This document shows, piece after piece, positions 47,972 to 56,803 of a stretch of DNA of 64,000 bases. The notes beneath the pieces are model-generated. The model ran no database searches, was not told the origin of the DNA, and worked only from the letters and a program-made list of their open reading frames with translations. A program made the position numbers and the translations under genes. Each line of letters opens with the position of its first letter. The first letter of the stretch is position 1. Source of the DNA: an uncultured Nodularia sp. (GTDB lineage Bacteria; Cyanobacteriota; Cyanobacteriia; Cyanobacteriales; Nostocaceae); the NCBI GenBank assembly GCA_903911355.1, contig CAIWDD010000092.1, positions 30,876 through 94,875 of the forward strand. The letters run 5' to 3'.

Positions 47972-49522
47972 ATGTCCCCATCTTTAACTGAAAAAATTCT
48001 CTCTCAATTACCAGGTGATGTTCTGGGAGCTTTACGTCAAGGCGATCGCCTGTTAGAATCTTTGAGAGAAAATACAGCACCAGTCCCCACAGTAGTTAAA
48101 CACAGTCAGCAACCATTAGAAGCTGTAGACTGGGATGTAATTGTCTGTGGTGGGACTTTAGGGATTTTAATTGGTTGCGCCTTAGCAGTAAAGGGACTGC
48201 GGGTAGCGTTAATAGAAAGGGGAATTTTACGGGGGAGAGTACAAGAGTGGAATATTTCCCGCCCCGAATTGCAAGTATTTCTAGAATTAAACCTACTGAG
48301 TACCGCAGAATTAGAACAGGCGATCGCTACTAAATATAACCCAGCACGGGTAAGTTTTGCCGGTGGTACTGAAATCTGGGTAGAAGATGTCTTAAATATC
48401 GGCGTAGATCCAGTTTACCTACTAGATACATTAAAAAATCGATTTATCGCTGCTGGGGGTAAGTTATTAGAAAATACACCCTTCACTCAAGCTATAGTTC
48501 ATCCCGATGGAGTCATAGTCAATAACCAATATAAAACTAGATTATTAATCGATGCTATGGGAAACTTTTCTCCCATTACCAGACAAGCACGCCAAGGTAA
48601 AAAACCAGATGCTTTGTGCTTAGTAGTAGGAACTTGCGCCCAAGGTTTCCCGGTAAATACCACTGGCGACTTATTATTTTCCTTCACATCCTTAGAAAAT
48701 CAATGTCAATACTTTTGGGAAGCGTTCCCAGCCAAAGACGGTAGAACCACGTACTTATTTACCTACATGGATGCAGAACCACAGCGCTTGAGTTTAGCCG
48801 AATTATTCGAGGAATATCTGCGACTACTACCAGAATATCAGGGTGTGGAATTAAACCAATTGCAATTTCAACGAGCGCTGTTTGGCTTCTTTCCCAGCTA
48901 TCGGGAAAGTCCGATTAAAACCCATTGGAACCGCCTGTTAACCGTGGGAGACAGCAGTGGTAGTCAATCTCCCCTAAGTTTTGGCGGATTTGGGGCGATG
49001 ATACGTCACCTCAAGCGGTTAACATTTGGGATTCATGAAGCACTGCAAACTAATCAATTATCCGCCCAAAACTTAGCACTGCTGCAACCTTATCAACCAA
49101 ATCTCACAGTAACTTGGTTGTTTCAAAAAGCCATGAGTGTGGGTGTAAATCAGAAAATCCCCCCAGAGCAAATTAACGAACTACTCCGGTCTGTGTTTCA
49201 GGAAATGCAACAACTAGGGACACCAGTTTTGAAACCATTTTTGCAAGATGTGGTGCAATTTTCAGGACTGACAAAAACACTGTTAAAAACTGGTTTATTG
49301 CATCCCCTATTAGTGGCTAAAATTATTCCACAAGTTGGTATACTCAGCTTAGTGGACTGGATAGTACATTACACTAATTTAGGGGTTTACACTGCTTTAT
49401 TTCGGTTAACCCCCATATTACAAACATGGATTAACAATCAACCCGCAGAACATAAATATTATTGGCATCGTTTAGTTGATGCTTGGAAATATGGTTCTGG
49501 TAGTGACTACTTTGATGTTTAA
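47972..49522 (+). CDS. CruA/CruP-family FAD protein, most likely CruP
   Basis: 516 residues. After about 50 N-terminal residues a Rossmann-type FAD motif appears: DVIVCGGTLGILIGCALAVKG with VALIERG after it. Then follow VQEWNISRPELQVFLEL, LIDAMGNFSPITRQ and VGDSSGSQSPLSFGGFG. CruA-type lycopene cyclases and the paralogue CruP share these; the N-terminal extension fits CruP. CruP is reported to affect carotenoid composition under stress rather than act as main cyclase. The exact activity cannot be read from sequence. Confidence 0.65.
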   Translation: MSPSLTEKILSQLPGDVLGALRQGDRLLESLRENTAPVPTVVKHSQQPLEAVDWDVIVCGGTLGILIGCALAVKGLRVALIERGILRGRVQEWNISRPELQVFLELNLLSTAELEQAIATKYNPARVSFAGGTEIWVEDVLNIGVDPVYLLDTLKNRFIAAGGKLLENTPFTQAIVHPDGVIVNNQYKTRLLIDAMGNFSPITRQARQGKKPDALCLVVGTCAQGFPVNTTGDLLFSFTSLENQCQYFWEAFPAKDGRTTYLFTYMDAEPQRLSLAELFEEYLRLLPEYQGVELNQLQFQRALFGFFPSYRESPIKTHWNRLLTVGDSSGSQSPLSFGGFGAMIRHLKRLTFGIHEALQTNQLSAQNLALLQPYQPNLTVTWLFQKAMSVGVNQKIPPEQINELLRSVFQEMQQLGTPVLKPFLQDVVQFSGLTKTLLKTGLLHPLLVAKIIPQVGILSLVDWIVHYTNLGVYTALFRLTPILQTWINNQPAEHKYYWHRLVDAWKYGSGSDYFDV

Positions 49523-49565
49523 CAGCAATTATCTATTATCATAAATATCCGCCCAGGTATTGAGT

Positions 49566-50681
49566 CTACTGGTGTGTTTGTGCTAAATTCAAGACTTCTT
49601 GGGTAGTTAAACTCCGTTTGTGATCCATAGACGCTTGTCGCACCGCCTCTAAAACAGATTTGGTTGCTTCTGGGTTTAGAGAAATACCATGCTGCTGCAA
49701 CAAGTTTAATAATAAATGCCTGCCAGAATGTTTACCCAGAAGTAAACGCCTCTCCCCACCTACCTCTTCGGGAGCAAAGGGTTCGTAAGTATGAGGGTTT
49801 TGCAGTACACCATGACCATGAATACCTGATTCATGAGCAAAACTATTTTCCCCCACTATTGCTTTCCAGGGATGTACATTGTGGCCTGATGCTGATGCTA
49901 CCAGTCGGGATATTTCCCATAAGTGAGCAGTATCAATGCCTAAATTACTATTATGGATGTGTTTGAGAGCCATAACAACTTCTTCTAAAGCAGCATTTCC
50001 TGCTCTTTCACCTAAACCATTAACTGTAGTATTTGCTGATAAAGCACCCGCCTTGATCCCGGCTAGAGTGTTGGCTGTGGCTAAACCAAAATCATTGTGG
50101 CTATGCATTTCTACAGGTATAGACAATGCGTTTACTAATTTTTTAACTTGCGTGTAAGTACTGAAAGGATCCAGGACTCCCACTGTATCACAAAAACGAA
50201 ACCTTGATGCGCCACATTCTTGAGCTTCAAGTGCTACATCTAAGAGGAATTTTTCCTCCGCTCTAGAGCCATCTTCCCCACCTACGGAAACAAACAGTCC
50301 ATGATCAAGGGCAAAGTTGATACTGTCTCGCAGTTTTTGTAAAACTAACTGCCATTTACCCTGAAATTTAGCATTTATTTGGATTGCTGATACAGGGACG
50401 GATATATGCACTCGCTGCAAACCACAATCTATGCTAGCTTGAATGTCGGAAATTACGGCGCGGTTCCAACCCAGGAGTTGAGCTTGTAAACCTAAGTTGA
50501 CAATTTTGTTTATGGCTTGTTGTTCTGTTTCACCCATGGCGGCGGTTCCAACTTCTAGCTCATGAACTCCAATCACATCCAGTAATTGGGCGATCGCTAT
50601 TTTTTCTTGTAAGTCAAACACCACACCAGCGGCTTGCTCTCCATCCCGGAGAGTAGTATCATTAATTACAATTCTACTCAT
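49566..50681 (-). CDS. nifV: NifV, homocitrate synthase (copy 2)
   Basis: 371 residues, [28 protein letters not shown], with [19 protein letters not shown] (HSHND here, HTHND in copy 1) and [20 protein letters not shown]. It is clearly paralogous to the nifV at 22035 and lies outside the nif cluster, between the CruP-like gene and arsS. Anabaena PCC 7120 also carries two nifV genes, so duplication is established in the group. Division of labour is unknown. Confidence 0.93.
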   Translation of the reverse strand: MSRIVINDTTLRDGEQAAGVVFDLQEKIAIAQLLDVIGVHELEVGTAAMGETEQQAINKIVNLGLQAQLLGWNRAVISDIQASIDCGLQRVHISVPVSAIQINAKFQGKWQLVLQKLRDSINFALDHGLFVSVGGEDGSRAEEKFLLDVALEAQECGASRFRFCDTVGVLDPFSTYTQVKKLVNALSIPVEMHSHNDFGLATANTLAGIKAGALSANTTVNGLGERAGNAALEEVVMALKHIHNSNLGIDTAHLWEISRLVASASGHNVHPWKAIVGENSFAHESGIHGHGVLQNPHTYEPFAPEEVGGERRLLLGKHSGRHLLLNLLQQHGISLNPEATKSVLEAVRQASMDHKRSLTTQEVLNLAQTHQ

Positions 50682-50796
50682 TTCTTTAGTGTCTGTGACA
50701 TTATACCTTAATATACAGAAGTTTCGCCAAAAAAGTAAGTAAAATTACAATTATTCTCCGGAATTTTTAAGTAAATCAAAATACAATTTTACATTT

Positions 50797-51807
50797 CTAT
50801 TCAATCAAAGCCCCACCACAACTTGAACCACAGCCAGCAGTACAGCCATAACAATAGTTAGCTGTTTGAATTTCAGTAATTAAGTCTAAAGTTCCAGACT
50901 CTAGCAATTTACTGACTGTTAATGATTCACCATTACCAGTTTTAGCTGGTAGGTTCATCATTTGATTAAAATCACAATCATAGACATTACCGAGGTAGTC
51001 AACCGAAAGTTCATTAAGACACATTAAATGCTCAACTGTACTGTGATTAAAATGGGACTCTAAAAACTGTAAGTAGCTAGTCTGTAGGCTTTTTCTTTCT
51101 AAATATATTTTAGTTCTGCCAACCGGTAGATTAGTGATGGTAAATAAGTTGTTAAACACAATATCAAAATGCTCTTGCAAGAACCTTTTGTAATCTGCTT
51201 CTAGTTTAGTTTGATCAGGGGCTAAAGAGAACTTTTCGCTAGTGGGTAAAGGTGGATTATATACTAAGTCCAAAATTAAATCAGATTTCTTACCATAACC
51301 TAGTTGATTCAGCCATTGTAAGGCTGTAATTGAAGCATCAAAAACACCATGACCGCGCATTCTATCAACATTATCCGCCAGGTAGCAAGGTAAAGAAGCA
51401 ACAACTCTTACTTGGTGTTTGGCAAAATATTCCGGTAAATCACCAAAACGCTCTTCAAAATAAATTGTTAAATTAGACCTGACAATTACCTGCTTCCCTG
51501 TGGATTTTGCCGCTTCTACCAAGGGCTTAAATCCATAATTCATTTCTGGAGCGCCACCAGTTAAATCTACAATCTCAATCTCCGGGAACTGGTGGATTAA
51601 AGTAATTAACTGTTGGCAAATTTCGGGAGAAAGTTCTTCTACACGTTTCGGACTGGCTTCGACATGACAGTGATTACAAGCAAGATTACACCGCCTACCT
51701 AAATTAATTTGGAGAACAGAAATACTTTTTTTTGTCAGAGGATAAGTAAGTTTATCTTTAAATGATGTTATGAGTGGCGTGAATATATTTGTTTGAATAT
51801 TTGACAT
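50797..51807 (-). CDS. arsS: ArsS, arsenosugar-biosynthesis radical SAM protein
   Basis: 336 residues with radical SAM motif GRRCNLACNHCHVEASP near residue 37 and a Cys-rich C-terminus NYCYGCTAGCGSSCGG, the hallmarks of ArsS. The enzyme adds the 5'-deoxyadenosyl group to dimethylarsenite made by ArsM on the way to oxo-arsenosugars. An arsM-type gene is two genes upstream on the same strand, with a PiT transporter between, supporting the assignment. Confidence 0.9.
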   Translation of the reverse strand: MSNIQTNIFTPLITSFKDKLTYPLTKKSISVLQINLGRRCNLACNHCHVEASPKRVEELSPEICQQLITLIHQFPEIEIVDLTGGAPEMNYGFKPLVEAAKSTGKQVIVRSNLTIYFEERFGDLPEYFAKHQVRVVASLPCYLADNVDRMRGHGVFDASITALQWLNQLGYGKKSDLILDLVYNPPLPTSEKFSLAPDQTKLEADYKRFLQEHFDIVFNNLFTITNLPVGRTKIYLERKSLQTSYLQFLESHFNHSTVEHLMCLNELSVDYLGNVYDCDFNQMMNLPAKTGNGESLTVSKLLESGTLDLITEIQTANYCYGCTAGCGSSCGGALIE

Positions 51808-51880
51808 GATTTTATATTCCCAAATTAGTTGATATTATTATGGTTTATCGAAGGTTGTCTAACTTATATTAGTTTTTACT

Positions 51881-51991
51881 AAAGCCTTTTTCAGGCTCAT
51901 GAAGTACACACCAATTCCCTATTCCCTGTTCCCTGTTCCCTATTCCCTCAAACTAAAAAAAATTGTACCTCACGAGCATGGGAACTGCTAT
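51881..51991 (-). repeat. Dispersed intergenic repeat, copy B (5 heptamers)
   Basis: Inverted copy of 33926-34023. It has five heptamers (ATTCCCT, ATTCCCT, GTTCCCT, GTTCCCT, ATTCCCT; 51914-51948) against three in copy A. It lies between the PiT gene and arsS and abuts the PiT stop. It may influence read-through into arsS. Confidence 0.75.
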
Positions 51992-51992
51992 A

Positions 51993-52976
51993 TTATTGTA
52001 ATAATCTGTAAATAATTCCACTAATGATCATGGCAATGGGTAAAGTTAAAACCCACGATAATAAAATATGATAAAAGACGCGTAAATTAGATTGGTTGTC
52101 AATCAGTCCTACACCAAAAATAGAACTAACTGAAACTTGAGTAGTGGAAATAGGCAGACCAAAATAACTAGAGGCTATTACTAAAATCCCAGTTACCATA
52201 TTTGCAGATAGTCCCTGGTTATGATTGATGTCGGCAATTTTTTCGCCCATAGTTTCGGCAATTTTTTGGGAGTTGAGTAAACCACCGAGTCCCATGGCCA
52301 TTGCTATGGTTAACATTCCTCCTTGAACCGAAAAATAATCAATAATTAAAATGAGGGAAACAATCTTAGGCGTGTCATTTAAACCTCTGGTAAAACTGAT
52401 AATACCTGCACTGATCAAGTGGCAAATATTAACTATTTTTTCGTTGGGTTGCAGGTGAACTTTAGAACCGATGTATTGGAAGAATCGATGAATTCCTGCT
52501 GCTAAACAAATAGCAATAATAGGACTGAGAAAGAGGGGTAAAATAAATAAGCTGCCCAAAACTGCAAAGTTAACCTTGAGTCCAATAGCCACTAACCCTG
52601 CCCCCAGTATAGCACCTGTGATAGTGTGAGTTGTGGAAATGGGAAATCCTGTGATGGCAGCAAATAGCAAGGTTAAACCGGTGGTGATGGCTACAGCTAA
52701 ATGGATTTCTGGTGCATTAGCGATCGCATCTGGAAATATACCTTGAGCAGTAAACCTTGGTACTAATGTACTTGCCCAGAAAACCGCAGCTACAGCGCCA
52801 GCAAAAGTTGTAAAACTTGCCCACAAAATTGCTGTTTGGTAACTGATTGTGCCGCTACCAAACAGTGTTGCTACACCTTTAAAGTTGTCGTTGGCTCCAT
52901 GGGAATAAGCTAAAAAAAGCGTAGCCAAAAATAAACTAATTATTAACATTTTTGGGGCGTTCAGAGTTAACAGCAA
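51993..52976 (-). CDS. PiT-family inorganic phosphate transporter
   Basis: 327 residues with about ten hydrophobic segments. The two family signatures are present: LAYSHGANDNFKGVATLFG in the first half and SFTRGLNDTPKIVSLIL in the second, plus GFPISTTHTITGAILGAG and FGLPISTTQVSVSSIFG. PiT carriers are low-affinity phosphate symporters that can also carry arsenate. It overlaps the start-side gene (arsM) by 10 bp, so it is translationally coupled to arsenic metabolism. Confidence 0.92.
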   Translation of the reverse strand: MLLTLNAPKMLIISLFLATLFLAYSHGANDNFKGVATLFGSGTISYQTAILWASFTTFAGAVAAVFWASTLVPRFTAQGIFPDAIANAPEIHLAVAITTGLTLLFAAITGFPISTTHTITGAILGAGLVAIGLKVNFAVLGSLFILPLFLSPIIAICLAAGIHRFFQYIGSKVHLQPNEKIVNICHLISAGIISFTRGLNDTPKIVSLILIIDYFSVQGGMLTIAMAMGLGGLLNSQKIAETMGEKIADINHNQGLSANMVTGILVIASSYFGLPISTTQVSVSSIFGVGLIDNQSNLRVFYHILLSWVLTLPIAMIISGIIYRLLQ

Positions 52977-53935
52977 CCACCACCGCTATAGTACCAGGTA
53001 GAATCGGTGATTAAAATTTCTGCTGGCTTGAAGGCGGCCAGTTTAGCCGCAGTTTTATCACAGACTGCTGCGGGAATACCACGCTGTAGTAGATGTCCAT
53101 CCCCATCATTAAAACAAGATTCTATACCAGCATAAATTGCCGTTTTCCCTGTAAATATACAAGGGCCATCTTCGGGAATATCAACTTTAAAAGCAACAGA
53201 ATCAAGACTTTCTAACAGGAGATGTGTTTCTAAGTTGTAAGTGTGGGAATCTAGCAGACGGTAAGGGCGGCGGGCGCGAATTTCAATCTGACCAAAACCG
53301 GCATTAACGATACTTTGAGTATATTCGTCATAAGTGAGCGCCCCAGATAAACACATAGCACGTAGTCTCTCATCCTGTTGTAAATGAGCAGGAATTGCAC
53401 GGGTAGCAATGGGGTCGCTCATCTGCAAGCGTCCACCTGATTTTAAAACTCGATATGCGGCTTTTAAAGCACGGCTTAAGTCTTCTGGCTCAAAAATGTT
53501 AAAAAGGCAATTTTGCGCCACAATATCGACCCTAGCATCACCTACGGGCAGATTAAAAGCGTCGCCTTCCCGAATTTCTACAAAGCTGGGATCAAACCAA
53601 GGGTTTTCTCTAGCGGCAATTTCTAGATTACGTGCGGCCGCTTCTCGCATAGCTGCAACTGGTTCAATGGCAATTACAGCACCTGGATAACGAGAAAAAT
53701 AGGCGAATTGCAGTGCTTCCAACCCACCACCCACACCGACATACATCACCGTGGGTTGGTTGGAAAGTTCATTATGGTGAACGGTGGTACCACAACCATA
53801 GTTCATTTGCTGCATTTCCCGGGGAATTTTCAGCCCTGGGAGTTGCACGGGTGTAGTTTGGACACAACACAGTCCCACTTCTGGTGTTTGTGCAACTTGA
53901 CTGTAAAACTGTGCTGCTGTTTCTAGATAGGTCAT
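52967..53935 (-). CDS. arsM: ArsM-like arsenite methyltransferase
   Basis: 322 residues. VMYVGVGGGLEALQFAYFSR is a SAM-binding motif, followed by EGDAFNLPVGDARVDIVAQNCLFNIF and LKSGGRLQMSDPIA. Cysteines lie in VGLCCVQTTP and RAMCLSGAL, and the tail ends YSGGGCC. This fits the ArsM subtype paired with ArsS in arsenosugar synthesis. First gene of the arsM-PiT-arsS unit. Confidence 0.85.
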   Translation of the reverse strand: MTYLETAAQFYSQVAQTPEVGLCCVQTTPVQLPGLKIPREMQQMNYGCGTTVHHNELSNQPTVMYVGVGGGLEALQFAYFSRYPGAVIAIEPVAAMREAAARNLEIAARENPWFDPSFVEIREGDAFNLPVGDARVDIVAQNCLFNIFEPEDLSRALKAAYRVLKSGGRLQMSDPIATRAIPAHLQQDERLRAMCLSGALTYDEYTQSIVNAGFGQIEIRARRPYRLLDSHTYNLETHLLLESLDSVAFKVDIPEDGPCIFTGKTAIYAGIESCFNDGDGHLLQRGIPAAVCDKTAAKLAAFKPAEILITDSTWYYSGGGCC

Positions 53936-54187
53936 TATAGTTTTGGTCTGATATGTTGTGTCTAGATGCGGCCTTGTGCATCCTAATATAGCTAATCATG
54001 ATTTAAATCAAACAAGTGCAGATTTATCGATTCTTATCTGTAATTAGTTATTTCTTCAAGTACTATGACTCAAATTCGGATAATTAGTGATGTTTTCCCC
54101 ACTCGTTGCATCTACCCCTGAACTTGAGTAACACTTGAGAGGGGTTACTCCCTTTGAGTTTTAACTAGATACAAGGGTGATTGATGT

Positions 54188-54808
54188 ATGAGTTCTAACT
54201 TTTTGAGCAACAAAAAGCGCCTGTTTGATCAATGGGCTCCCAGCTATGATTGGCTGTTTCCTTCGGTAATTTACCAAGCTATCCACAAGCGATTATTGGA
54301 GTATGTGGATTTACCCCGGGGAGCTAATATACTTGATATGGGCTGTGGAACTGGAAAACTTCTTGACCGCTTACTAAATGAATTCCCTGATGTCCGTGGT
54401 ACTGGTTTAGATTTGTCTCCAGAAATGTTGCGGATAGCCAGACAGAGCGATCGCCACCGTCCACGTTTAATTTATATTCAAGGTCAAGCGGAATCTTTAC
54501 CATTTGGTGGAGGTGAGTTTGATGCTGTATTTAGCACTATCAGCTTCTTACACTATTTGGAACCTGAGCAGGTACTAAGGGAAGTAGCGCGGGTGCTTTC
54601 TCCGGGAGGACGGTTCTATTTAGTGGACATTACCACCAAAAAACAGACAGCGCCCCAAGTGTTACCAATGTCTGATGGGAGCATGAGATTTTATAGCCCT
54701 CAACAACGTGAAGTTTTTGGCTCATCGGCGGGATTATTGTGTGTAACTCACCAGTATTTATTAGGTCCAGTTTTGCTGACAATTTTTGCTAAACCATCTG
54801 AGATTTAA
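54188..54808 (+). CDS. Class I SAM-dependent methyltransferase
   Basis: 206 residues: LFDQWAPSYDWLFPSVIYQ, SAM motif ILDMGCGTGKLLDRLL, LDLSPEMLRIARQSDR, FDAVFSTISFLHYLEPEQVL and LSPGGRFYLVDITTK. UbiE-like fold; substrate unknown. It converges with the Uma2 gene. Confidence 0.88.
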   Translation: MSSNFLSNKKRLFDQWAPSYDWLFPSVIYQAIHKRLLEYVDLPRGANILDMGCGTGKLLDRLLNEFPDVRGTGLDLSPEMLRIARQSDRHRPRLIYIQGQAESLPFGGGEFDAVFSTISFLHYLEPEQVLREVARVLSPGGRFYLVDITTKKQTAPQVLPMSDGSMRFYSPQQREVFGSSAGLLCVTHQYLLGPVLLTIFAKPSEI

Positions 54809-54817
54809 TTAGAAATA

Positions 54818-55396
54818 TTACTGAACTGGTGGTAGCATTTCTAAAACTAGAATTTGTAAATCAGGAAACGCCAAGGGGGAAATAGTCGCATATTCAGGCA
54901 AAATCGCTGCGCTTTCATACCCTAACTGAGTGGGTTCCCGAAAAACGTGTAATTGACGGCTAGTTACATCTAGCACCCAATAATCTGTAATTCCGGCTTG
55001 GGAGTAGGCTTTTGCTTTAGTGTCACAGTCTATTTTCAGACTACTATCTGCTACCTCAATAATCAGATAAACTTCTGGTGGTGTAGGATGATGGTCTGCA
55101 TAGTCTAAAGGATCTACTTTGACGACAGCAATATCTGGTTCTGGTTCAGACATTTCATTTAACTTAATGGGGTCTTGAATGGATACCCAAGCCAGATTAG
55201 CTAATCTGTTCTTTAGCAAGTAATCTGTTCTTCCCACTGCTGACCTATGAGCTGTTCCTTTAGCAATCATCCATATAATCTTTCCTTCTAGAAGTTCCAC
55301 TCGCTCGTCTACAGCAAAAATCCCAGCCGCAGCCATCCGGTGGTATTCTTCAACTGTCCACAGGCGAAGGGGTAAGGTTGTTTCTGTGTTTTGCAT
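54818..55396 (-). CDS. Uma2-family protein (DUF820)
   Basis: 192 residues. LRLWTVEEYHRMAAAGIF, RVELLEGKIIWM, EPDIAVVK, PEVYLIIEVADSSLKID and DTKAKAYSQAGITDYWVLDV are the typical PD-(D/E)xK-like motifs. Uma2 proteins are extremely numerous in cyanobacteria and mostly uncharacterised. Confidence 0.92.
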   Translation of the reverse strand: MQNTETTLPLRLWTVEEYHRMAAAGIFAVDERVELLEGKIIWMIAKGTAHRSAVGRTDYLLKNRLANLAWVSIQDPIKLNEMSEPEPDIAVVKVDPLDYADHHPTPPEVYLIIEVADSSLKIDCDTKAKAYSQAGITDYWVLDVTSRQLHVFREPTQLGYESAAILPEYATISPLAFPDLQILVLEMLPPVQ

Positions 55397-55500
55397 GATT
55401 TGTATAGCAAATGTGAAAATCGCCGGTATTCACATTTTAACATTTAATCTTGACTTTATTATCTCTATATGGTAAATGGGGAACAAACATCAATAATCAC

Positions 55501-56235
55501 TCAATCTACCAAAATTTGAATTTCATCTAGTTGATTAATTACCACATCCGCACCCCGGACATGATCTGATTGACCCACCCAGGTAATACCAATGCAACCG
55601 GCGGCTTGAGCATTACGCGCCATTTGCATATCACCGACCGCATCCCCTACCATCAAGCTATGACCAGGTTCCACCCCCAAAGCCTGACAAGCCTGTAAAA
55701 ACAAGATGGGATCTGGTTTACTCGGTCCGTCATCTACTCCTTTTTGCACCTGGATGTAATCATTTAATTGGTATCTGGTGACAAAATCACTGACTTCCGC
55801 TGTGGTGGCGGCAGAAATTATCCCCAGTTTGATTCCTGCGGCTGATAAGGATTTTAATAGCTCTAAACTACCTGGAAATAGTGGCGCTGGAGTGGTACTA
55901 AGATATTTTTCCGCTTCCTCTAAGGATTTGCGAGCGATTGTTAAAGACTCAAACCATCCTCTCCCAGTTTCGGCAATATATGCAGCTGCGGCGATTTCTG
56001 TTTCCCTGCGACTAGCTACCGAGATTAAACCGGCCCGGTCTAGGGTGTCGCTGTTGATACCGAAAGCCATTAATAAGGGCTCGCCAATACCGGGTATTTG
56101 CGCGTCTATGATCCGCACTGCTTTTTGTCCGAGCGATCGCAAATAGGCTTCTGAGTCTTCCAATGTACCATTTTTATCAAAAAAAACTGCCTCGATCTGA
56201 TCAAAACTGATATTTCTACATTTAATATTTACCAA
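55501..56235 (-). CDS. HAD-superfamily hydrolase, phosphoglycolate phosphatase-like
   Basis: 244 residues. QIEAVFFDKNGTLEDSEAY carries the nucleophile Asp, although the usual DxDGT reads DKNGT, so the second Asp is Asn. LGIISAATTAEVSDF is motif II, KPDPILFLQAC includes motif III Lys, and LMVGDAVGDMQMARNAQAAG motif IV. The Asp-to-Asn change in motif I would weaken phosphatase chemistry. Substrate unknown. Confidence 0.85.
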   Translation of the reverse strand: MVNIKCRNISFDQIEAVFFDKNGTLEDSEAYLRSLGQKAVRIIDAQIPGIGEPLLMAFGINSDTLDRAGLISVASRRETEIAAAAYIAETGRGWFESLTIARKSLEEAEKYLSTTPAPLFPGSLELLKSLSAAGIKLGIISAATTAEVSDFVTRYQLNDYIQVQKGVDDGPSKPDPILFLQACQALGVEPGHSLMVGDAVGDMQMARNAQAAGCIGITWVGQSDHVRGADVVINQLDEIQILVD

Positions 56236-56280
56236 GCCATTTCACCTCATATAAACAGTTTTTAGTAGAGAATATAGTAA

Positions 56281-56306
56281 AAAACTCCCATAATTATGGG
56301 AGTTTT
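56281..56306. terminator. Perfect palindromic terminator-like hairpin
   Basis: AAAACTCCCATAA followed by TTATGGGAGTTTT, a 26-bp perfect palindrome with T-runs on both strands, upstream of the HAD gene. It most likely ends leftward transcripts coming from the rpsA side. Confidence 0.7.
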
Positions 56307-56525
56307 GCACTTTTGGTCATCTGAGATAACAGGTTTTAACCGATACTTTTTTGCTCACTAAGGCTAACAAATACATAACTTAAGATTGTTTCTCAACCAA
56401 CGGGTATAAAGCAATGCACTCCAGATAAATTAAGCGCGCACCTGTTAAAAAATTCCTGAATCTCAATCTATAAGAAGACCTTGGTTCTCGGCTTTATGTT
56501 TGAGAATTTCGTGACCAGGATTTTT

Positions 56526-56760
56526 TTACCCTTGTTTTAACAAAAGCATTATTGACACTCTCAGGTCTAAAAACACTGAGATTCTGCTGACAGAATAACT
56601 TTAGATCTAACCCCACAGCCTTACTCTCGCTATGATCGTCAAATACCGTCTACCCAGTCGGCTAAAGTCTAAGCCTAGCTTACTTGCTACTTTTCGCCAG
56701 TAAAGACAACGGTGGTTAAAACCACCAAGTCGCCTCCCTGTCAGGGCTAAAGCCCCTGAG
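56526..56760 (-). ncRNA. Multi-hairpin region, candidate structured RNA (possibly an IscB-type relic)
   Basis: On the minus strand, successive hairpins CAGGGGCTTTAGCCCTG (56758-56742), GGTGGTTTTAACCACC (56726-56711), ATTCTGTCAGCAGAAT and TCTCAGTG...CCTGAGA lie downstream of rpsA. They are followed by an ATG at 56549 opening a frame MLLLKQG that stops at once. IscB proteins contain an LLKxGKA motif near their N-terminus and are preceded by structured HEARO/omega RNAs, so this might be an eroded IscB locus. The resemblance is suggestive only. It could instead be an unrelated rpsA 3' structure. Confidence 0.35.
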
Positions 56761-56803
56761 TTTCCCGCTTACCGCGATATTTTTATCAAAGAAAGTGAGC
56801 AAA

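Noticed and set aside
51914..51948. CRISPR repeats
   Set aside because: These are 7-bp tandem units without spacers.
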